13,969 bases of DNA from positions 1 to 13,969 of the forward strand of contig JASCIV010000700.1 in NCBI GenBank assembly GCA_030374735.1, given 5' to 3'. Origin of the DNA: Gracilaria caudata (Eukaryota > Rhodophyta > Florideophyceae > Gracilariales > Gracilariaceae). Each line of letters begins with the position of its first letter. The stretch's first letter is position 1. The notes beneath the pieces are model-generated. The model searched no databases. It was not told where the DNA came from and saw nothing but the letters and a program-made list of their open reading frames with translations. The translations under genes were made by a program, and so were the position numbers. This document shows, piece after piece, positions 7,814 through 13,969 of the stretch.

Positions 7814-8412
7814 GAATGGCGTCCTTCCGATGCAGAAATGTCGAAAACCAGCCTCATCTGCTTTCAGAGGGGCTCATTAAGTTCAACAGCAATTGGCGGC
7901 GACGTGCATGTACACCCAGCGTGACGCGAGGTGACACGCAGTGCGGGTATCTCTGCGTACACTGTGCGTTGTGCTACGAGATGCGGCTCTGCGTTCAAGA
8001 GCGATTGAGAGAGAAGAGGAAGCATACGGCTGCTGTTAGCGCAAAGCGAGAATGGGCGCACCGTGCGGAGATCGGAATTGAAGTGCTCTCATTGTCGCGG
8101 ACACGTCGTTTTTGTCCCGAGATTGCATGGCACATCATGTTGGCGCCGCGTGCGATCGGGGAATGCGAAGTAACCTCTAGTGGAGGGCTCCCTCCGTCCC
8201 GGAGCGCAGAACAGCAACTCCACAATCACAAGCTCGTACCCGCGGGGCCTGCGCAACGGCGCAAGAATCTACACGGTACTGTAGCTCCGTCCACGCACCG
8301 AAGGAGGCAGATGCTGCACTTGCACGAAAGCTCACCCGCCAGGGCCCATGTGGAGCTCGAGATGCCACAATGGGAGACGCGTTCACAACAACCATCTGAC
8401 TGCCCTGGTTGA
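7648..8412 (+). CDS. Hypothetical open frame, 254 codons
   Basis: The longest uninterrupted frame in the window. It is rich in Arg, His and Cys, without a recognisable domain, signal peptide or membrane segment. A stretch with several Cys (CGYLCVHCALCYEMRLC, around residues 98-114) could suggest metal binding but does not fit a zinc-finger pattern I know. Two minus-strand frames (8177-8548 and 8226-8588) overlap its end and are equally anonymous. Such length is uncommon by chance but not impossible in GC-rich DNA. Treat as unproven. Confidence 0.25.
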   Translation: MFRGRNAPQKGVVDRTRGKEECLYILCIAPHGETEPSPPGQKRTTRRGRERLLMARMASFRCRNVENQPHLLSEGLIKFNSNWRRRACTPSVTRGDTQCGYLCVHCALCYEMRLCVQERLREKRKHTAAVSAKREWAHRAEIGIEVLSLSRTRRFCPEIAWHIMLAPRAIGECEVTSSGGLPPSRSAEQQLHNHKLVPAGPAQRRKNLHGTVAPSTHRRRQMLHLHESSPARAHVELEMPQWETRSQQPSDCPG

Positions 8413-9383
8413 TCTTGCATTCCAAAGAGATCGTTGCCACATACGGTCTGAATAGGACAGCCTTCATTTGCCGTCCGTGAGGTGGCTTGATGTGTCGCAG
8501 GTGAAACAGTGCGCTCCTCGAACGAAGTACACCCTCTATTTTCAGCATGATGGAATCCCTCGCAGCTCAGCGCGGAGGCGCACATCAATCACGTGGAGGC
8601 GGATCGCATGTATCCCTGCCTTATCTGACATGCAAAGATATCCACTTCAGCCGCGAAACGTACGAGCCGCGTCGGTCACTTTGCATTCCGCTCATTACGA
8701 GTGCTATCGGCGTCCCAAAGTCGGGCACCCGAGCGCGTCCGCTGTACTCGCGATGCAACGAAAACATCAACAAAGGCATTTATGTAACTGTCTAGACGTG
8801 CGTGCTTTTGTACCCATTGTCGCCTCAATCGTACTCCCATTTCTTGTACGCAGAAACCTCATTGGGAACAACAAAGTTTCCATTTTTAGCTTCATCTTAC
8901 GCTCCCCAAGCTTCTGAGTGGTGATGCTCACGTCTGGGCATCTTCCCGTTTGACACAGCTTGTCCTACCAACTTTTCATCAAATCGAATTGGCTTGGAAA
9001 AGGCCATCTTTTACAAACCGAGCTCGGCGCTGAGATTAGGCAAGCTTGAGTCGTTCCGCGAAAAGCAGACACCCAACGAATCATTCCATGATTGAATAAG
9101 CGGCACACAAACCTTCATCTCACGCGAGAAAGCTGTAGTCGAAATCGTGATGGCGCGAGTGCAATAAGCAAATCTGCCGCCTCTTTCAGTACATCGTCAG
9201 TCATTCATGCATGTGAGTGTCGAGTACTTATGTTGCCTGACGGAACCCGAGATTGCCATACCAAAAGATGCGAAGGCTCGCATTATAGCCAGACATTGTA
9301 ACTCATTTCGTATAGAACTCGGTCGCGCTCGGTGTATCCAGGAGCGAACGGACTCAGTTGCGCTTATTTAGATCGCCGATGCG
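8413..9383. other. Anonymous region with short open frames only
   Basis: Contains a 149-codon plus frame (8468-8917) with Arg/His-rich composition ending in a hydrophobic stretch (VPIVASIVLPFLVRR), and a 69-codon frame (9092-9301). I recognise neither and see no repeats. Probably non-coding or heavily decayed. Confidence 0.3.
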
Positions 9384-9719
9384 CCTTTGCAACAATTGCT
9401 GCTACTCGCAAATCGTGAGCTGGCCAATGCGATGAGGGCGGAGGGCCTACCAGTGCTGGTGGATGGTACTCTGCAGATGCCGTTTCATTTTTCGGTGGTT
9501 GGCTTCAGAGCGTCGCGTGGGCAGGACATCTCTAGGTATCGCAAGGTGATACATGCTGGGGTTGAAGGGAGTGGATCTCACAAGATGAAGACGCATGTTG
9601 ATTTTGCATTTGGGCTGTGTGCATGGAAATTATCGCGTAACGGGAGCGAAAGCCATTATCCGACGTTCCGAAATGAGGAGAACGCTATGTGGTATGTTGA
9701 GGAGCAGTGCGATGGTTGA
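9384..9719 (+). other. Open frame of about 110 codons with a VDGT motif, unassigned
   Basis: After an in-frame TAG the frame reads LLLLANRELANAMRAEGLP and then VLVDGTLQMPFHFSVVGF. The first ATG is at about 9430. A DGT triplet after a hydrophobic strand is how the first catalytic Asp appears in MULE transposases (DGTF/DGTY), and the preceding helix-like segment would fit. The second Asp, the zinc-binding C..H motif and the Glu are not found downstream. It could be a short MULE relic or coincidence. Sequence after 9719 on either strand gives nothing further. Confidence 0.2.
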
Positions 9720-9918
9720 TTTCTTGTACGTTTCGGAAAGGGTGTGGAAGACAAAACGAGCGTGAGCCACGGGCAATGGCTTTTGAATATTGAAGGGCAT
9801 TGGCACTGCCATCGACATGCTGGTCGCTATGACTATTGGGGCAGGAAGCAATCGTATGTGAGCGGTGTGCTATATGCTTAACGGAGAGGCCAAGATAAGA
9901 AGTGCGAGTTTTGGAGAA

Positions 9919-9951
9919 CTGCTGAAGGCTACCTTTCGTAGCCTTCGGCAG
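9919..9951. repeat. Hairpin: 14-bp arms, 5-nt loop
   Basis: Left arm 9919-9932 (ctgctgaaggctac), loop ctttc, right arm 9938-9951 (gtagccttcggcag). One mismatch. It is followed 3 bp later by a second hairpin. It lies between unassigned frames and could fold in RNA from either strand. Confidence 0.85.
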
Positions 9952-9954
9952 CGG

Positions 9955-9974
9955 ACAATTGAATTTCCAATTGT
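9955..9974. repeat. Hairpin: perfect 7-bp arms, 6-nt loop
   Basis: acaattg, loop aatttc, caattgt. Immediately downstream of the hairpin at 9919-9951. Confidence 0.75.
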
Positions 9975-10006
9975 AAGAGAGAACCCTTTCACGCTTCAGG
10001 GTAGCT

Positions 10007-10153
10007 CTAGTTGATCAGATAGCAGGACGGCGTGGACGGTTTTTCGAAGATGTCGCAGTCGATCTCAGCGTCAACAATGCAATCATTGCATTGATTGAAT
10101 GCGCCGTACGCGGTGATTGTCGTCAACAGGTTGTGGCCCATGGCACGTGGCAT
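10007..10153 (-). other. Small open frame, 48 codons, Cys/Asp-rich
   Basis: From ATG 10153-10151 to TAG 10009-10007. It includes AFNQCNDCIVDAEIDCDIF, with codons often ending in C or G, like the decayed gene just upstream on the same strand. It may be a separate small gene or a further fragment of that gene. The palindrome at 10075-10093 falls inside it. No family recognised. Confidence 0.3.
10075..10093. repeat. 19-bp palindrome, 9-bp arms with 1-bp centre
   Basis: caatgcaat c attgcattg, perfect. It lies in the small minus-strand open frame 10007-10153. Confidence 0.8.
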
Positions 10154-10211
10154 GAGCTAAGACTCATTCTATGAACTTATAATGTCTGTCGTGCGCAACG
10201 GCGAGGTGAAG

Positions 10212-11244
10212 TTATAGAGAGGCCCAGTCAGCAAACTGCTTCTCCACGCGCTGTCCAATAGCGTTCTGCAGCTCGCGTTGAATGGCGGCACGCACGTCAT
10301 CGAGGAGCAGAGGCAGAAGCGCCGCGCACAGCCAATGGTGACGAGCGCCCTACCCCCGCGCAGAAAGAGCTGCCATCCGGCAGTCACGGCGCTGCACACG
10401 CAACGAAGAGTCCGCGCCCACCAGTATCGTAAGCTGCTTCTCGATGTTGGCGCAACTCACACTCGCAGACCCTGCGTCGTGCACCGGCGGCATGCGTAGG
10501 CGGTATCTTCACTCCTGCGCGCGCAGCGACAGCGGGGCGCGGCGGCGCCCACGTCGAAGACGGTCGAACGCGCCTACGGTGGCGTGCAAGTCGGCGGCGT
10601 TCAGCTGCACGGCGGTGAGTTGCAGCCCACGCAGCGAGTAGGACAGAGGTGGTCAAGATAGAGCTGCCGCACTGGCACAAACGCACATGAGTGATGCGCA
10701 CAGCGCGGCCACTCCTCGAACTGCGGCCATGCGATCGGTCCCCCGAACTCGGAGGCGAACTGGTCGGGCACGGTGGCGCCCTCCGGTCGAAGCAGCACGG
10801 CAGTACGACACCCGGGCACCAGGAACGGGAAAGCCGATCCCAAGTCGAACGACGGGCCTGAAAATCGGGCGCTGGTTAGAGTTGAGCAGCGTCATGATCG
10901 CTGCGCCGTTGGAGTCGGCATTGAACCATTGCTTGGTGTGCTCGAACGCAGCCTCAACGCGGTGTCACCCGAAATATAAGATCAGAAAAATCTCCGTCGA
11001 CGGTTATGTCCATGATGCATGACGTAGAGATGATGGAAGGCTGGGCTCCGTATATCAGTCTGCGGTGGGTGCTGACGGATTGGGCGAGTGGAAATGGATC
11101 GTGGCAGCACTTGCGAGACTGAACGCCTGTTGAAGGGGCGCTTCGTGTGATGATATGGAGGTCGGTAGCGGTGAGGTTCTGAATCGACGCACGGCGGCGA
11201 CGGAGAGCGGGTCGACGTGAAGGACACAGTGAGCATGTACGCAT
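10212..11244 (-). pseudogene. Decayed protein-coding gene, family uncertain
   Basis: On the minus strand, successive blocks with GC-ending codons and ordinary protein composition follow each other but change frame. They are MDITVDGDFSDLIFRVTPR (11013-10957), a block starting VEAAFEHTKQWFNADSNGAA (about 10958-10805), a block containing LLRPEGATVPDQFASEFGG (about 10790-10645), a block starting SLRGLQLTAVQLNAADLHAT (about 10640-10512), IEKQLTILVGADSSLRVQRR (about 10445-10355), and a last block from WLCAALLPLLLDDVRAAIQR to FADWASL and TAA at 10214-10212. Frameshifts near 10957, 10800-10840, 10640 and 10340, plus TGA at 10511-10509 and TAG at 10352-10350, break it. The opening block and the final amphipathic helix-like block faintly recall HAM1-like/TULIP lipid-binding proteins. 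That is only an impression. Confidence 0.5.
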
Positions 11245-12204
11245 GCGTGCGCGTGTTCCGCAACAAGGTCATTCGTTTTTTTCACTCGACGTGTTGGGCG
11301 TGGAAGGCGCCACAGGGGCGGCGAAGGTGACTGGTGATGTGGATATGCAACGCGGACAGCACAAGCGACCACAACGTTAGCGACGAAGGCAAAAGGCGAT
11401 CGTAGCTGAAAGACTGTTTCCTATGAGAGTGACGCCGTTTTGACGCTTTCTGGCAGCAGATGCACCGAGACTCGCGGCGATTGGAAGTACGTATGAAGCT
11501 GAAAAAGATGGGGGCCACATTTAGGGCACCAGTAGTCTCCAAACGCCCCCAGCTTGTGCACTTAACACTGCTTGCGAGGGACCACGTCAAATCCCTGCCG
11601 CATCGCTGCTCTTCTTTCTTCGAACCAAGATTTCGCTCGCCCGCTCGGCGTGGCTGCCTCGCTGCTCGTATCGCTCTCGCGTCCTGCGGCTCTGTTCGCG
11701 CTTACACGGTTAGGTAAAGCGCATGACGGGACGGCATGGCGGTCCAGTTCAAGCTGCAACGATGGGAAATCAAGAGGGGGTGAGGACGAGTTTTGGTGTG
11801 AGGAAGTCGCCTTGGTGCCGCTGATGCAGACGGTGAGAGAATGGTACGTAAGATTGAAATACTGACGCGCCTGTGCCTGGGATTAAGAGCCAACGATTGA
11901 CGACATGTACCTTCGTACTTACCCTCACATAGGGCCTAGCGTTCTTGGCGGTCGCGTGTTCGCTTCAGCAACTAGCAGCAACGACCTTTTTGGCTGGCAA
12001 GTACCCTTGGTAGTCATCGTGCTTCCCGCTTTCGACTAGTTCACGCCACGCTAAAGAATGTCAGGTTCGTTCCCGTGGCTCTTTGCTGAAATGGCTGCGC
12101 CTGATAATGTCGGAGTTCCGTCGTTGTCGTGACGATCGAAGCACGAAGCCAGAGCTTGTGAGGAAGCTCTCCCCATGCTTGCACGTGTCACCGTGACGGG
12201 AATT
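11245..12204. other. Anonymous region, overlapping short open frames
   Basis: Frames at 11282-11590 (-), 11460-11717 (+) and 11572-11865 (+) are 85-102 codons, mutually overlapping, and rich in Arg, Ser and Cys. None shows a domain. The minus strand upstream of the decayed gene may hold its missing 5' part; 11244-11014 stays open in the frame of its first block. Confidence 0.3.
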
Positions 12205-12219
12205 GGTCGGGGCCCGACC
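12205..12219. repeat. 15-bp palindrome nested at the left arm of a larger inverted repeat
   Basis: GGTCGGG G CCCGACC, perfect 7-bp arms around one base. Its right arm overlaps the first bases of the 24-bp inverted repeat, so the two stems are mutually exclusive. Confidence 0.85.
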
Positions 12220-12266
12220 ACTGAGCGAACCCTTGTTCACCAAACAAGGGTTCGCTCAGTGGTCGG
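12214..12266. repeat. Perfect 24-bp inverted repeat with a 5-nt spacer
   Basis: Left arm 12214-12237 (starts ccgaccactgagcg, ends cccttgtt), spacer cacca (12238-12242), right arm 12243-12266. No mismatch in 24 pairs. It could extrude as a cruciform or form a strong RNA hairpin. No coding frame covers it convincingly. It may be a foldback/MITE remnant or two abutting transposon ends. Confidence 0.95.
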
Positions 12267-12588
12267 TACCGATATCACCAACGTATCGAAGCGCACCCTA
12301 CAGGCTCTTCGTCGGCAAACGTGTTCACCAACGTACTGCCTCCGTCCAACAGGGCCGCCATGGTAGACGTATCGGATAACACAACGTTTTCATTCAATCA
12401 TCTATTCTTCTTCTTCTTGAACTGGCACACATGATGTCATCTTCACCATTAATCAAATTGCGAGCTTCCTTGTATTCCGTTTACCTCTCACGCTGACATC
12501 GTTGCCTGGCTCAAGACGAGGTTCCTTGCGAACACACGACTACGAACACAGACTACAGAACATTACATGATCTCTAGCTTCTGATATG
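12267..12588. other. Spacer with a short TTC run
   Basis: No gene seen. Contains caccaacgta twice (near 12277 and 12323) and an imperfect TTC microsatellite at 12404-12419. Confidence 0.5.
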
Positions 12589-13968
12589 CTAAGTTTCTGG
12601 ATAGAGTTGTGTGTCAACATGATCGCGAAAACGCTGCAATTTCAAAGGACTAGCCGTCGTATTCCCAGGTGGACATTTGCCTGGTGTGTGTCGTATGTGT
12701 GTCACATTTTGCTTACTGTTCTCTTGACAATATATGACTAATATGTGCCTGGTTTCGGACATTCGGCACAGGTATGACACGGATATGACATAGGTTATAT
12801 TTGTACCGTATTTTGAACCCCTAGGAGACGCTCAGAAAAGGCGGCCGTTCTGGTAGACACAGATCAGGCACAGACGATAATGATTCAGAAACAGATGGCA
12901 TTTATTGACGGGGTTCAAAATGTCACGCTTCCATTGCAGGCCCTCCTACCATCACTCTGTTTCGTATGATTCAACATTGCAAGCCATTATATCCAAGCAC
13001 TTCATTCTCTTTGCTGCCTCCATCAGGTTCCTCTTCCCATTTTCACCGACCATGGAAATCCTCAGCCCGCATACCAGTAGTGTGATCCGGAGTTTCCGAT
13101 GTCGTTGGCCGACACGTCTTCTTTCCTTATGACATGATGACCAAAACAAGATATATTTCACCCATCGATCATAACTAGAACACACGCAATGGCTCGTACG
13201 TCGTAGGAGCTGAAGATAGACCAGCGATCATGACAAAGAAAAGATTTTGCTGCGCCCAGTCTTCCCCAACTCCAGATCGATACTTTTTGCATACGGTGTT
13301 GTCCTATGCTTTCAGAGGCTCCATCCATCACCACCATACCTTATGATCTTGTGCTTCTTTGGTCGAAACAATCAGTGACAAGGTTTAGAACCGATTTGGC
13401 TCTTTAAGAAGTCACTGAATGAGAGCTGCTTGCGTTCCCGATAACTTCACGAGCGACAATCGAGTTGCTTCTGAATGAAGTCTCAGATCCTGGATACTTC
13501 CTCGAGGGGACTCTTGCCCTCTGCTTCATTTGGTTCTGTCATGGAATAGTATTGTTCATCACGACTTTCATACCGCATGTAGAATCCGAACAGAATTAGA
13601 AGAGCATTCGAAGGTGCTGCCTGTTTTGTAGTGTCGCTCGATAAGTGAGTTCTAACAGATCGTGACAATTGATCGGTCTAATCGGAAACGTTGGCCAGAT
13701 ATCTGTCAATTCCGTCTGGAGAAGTAGCTTTCTTCTCCAAAAGACGATGTACTCTTTGCTGGGTGTCAATAAAGTACGTCCGTCGCCATCGATCCCGAGG
13801 GTTGTGATTCTCAATCATGCCAATCTCATGATAGATTGTTCCTATCCATTCAATTGACCTTCCACCGTTAAATACCTTTGCCCCGCAATTAGCTGTACAT
13901 ACCTCATTCATTCCGTCCATTCGGAGCCCGGACACCCACTCAGCGAGGTAAAGATAATGTGATTCTCT
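12589..13968 (-). pseudogene. Unrecognised degenerate coding frame, 460 codons, runs off the window end
   Basis: A single minus-strand frame from 13968 to TAG at 12591-12589 has nine internal stops: TAG 13680-13678, TGA 13485-13483, 13449-13447, 13374-13372, 13314-13312, 13230-13228 and 12954-12952, TAG 12948-12946, TGA 12834-12832. The first 96 codons are open and look like ordinary protein (LYLAEWVSGLRMDGMNEVC, then SIEWIGTIYHEIGMIENHN). No frameshift is needed. That is far fewer stops than expected for non-coding DNA of this AT content, and none is TAA. I recognise no family or catalytic motif. It is probably the 3' portion of an old gene or transposon ORF that begins beyond the window and was inactivated by point mutation. 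Chance cannot be excluded. Confidence 0.35.
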
Positions 13969-13969
13969 C

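Noticed and set aside
8177..8588. Two overlapping minus-strand frames (123 and 120 codons)
   Set aside because: No recognisable domain, mutually overlapping and antisense to a longer frame. Nothing favours either as a gene.
10212..11244. Viral capsid-like gene
   Set aside because: I considered this because of the order of strand-like blocks, but no capsid motif could be identified in any block.
12589..13968. Mitochondrial-type code (TGA as Trp) gene or mitovirus-like insertion
   Set aside because: Two in-frame TAG codons remain, no polymerase motif such as GDD in a proper context is visible, and TGA from CGA explains the stops equally well.

Overview
The window looks like a gene-poor, repeat-rich stretch of a eukaryotic genome. 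An oomycete such as a Phytophthora relative is my best guess. This is inference: a Tc1/mariner transposase and a Harbinger (PIF/IS5-type) transposase of the kind common in oomycetes, a predicted 80-nt intron, and GC-ending codons in decayed coding segments. I see no intact, recognisable host gene, no rRNA or tRNA, no CRISPR array and nothing bacterial. Layout, left to right: (1) 68-159 is a 14-bp minisatellite, followed by unrecognised open frames and AT-rich sequence to about 1895. (2) 1896-3040 holds a Tc1/mariner-like element. Its transposase frame (1942-2940) is complete except for one in-frame TAG, and it has an Asp where Tc1 normally has the third catalytic Glu. (3) 3233-5317 is a satellite of 85/86-bp monomers of two types (A and B). 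The order of types, and two identical-length 127-bp variants, show a higher-order repeat of 13 monomers (about 1152 bp) present nearly twice. (4) 5318-6480, minus strand, is a Harbinger transposase pseudogene whose reading frame runs directly into the satellite. (5) 6481-9900 contains long anonymous open frames, several overlapping on opposite strands, with no protein I can name. (6) 9919-11244 carries two adjacent hairpins, a palindrome, and a minus-strand decayed gene recognised by GC-ending codons jumping between frames. (7) 12205-12266 is a perfect 24-bp inverted repeat with a nested palindrome. (8) 12589-13968, minus strand, is one frame of 460 codons with only nine internal stops, seven of them TGA and none TAA, and no need for frameshifts; it looks like an old unrecognised gene or element damaged by point mutation. 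The parts do not form an operon or pathway. The picture is serial insertion and decay around a satellite block. The most structured and least expected signal is the higher-order satellite and its junction with the Harbinger remnant. I found no convincing new multi-gene system.
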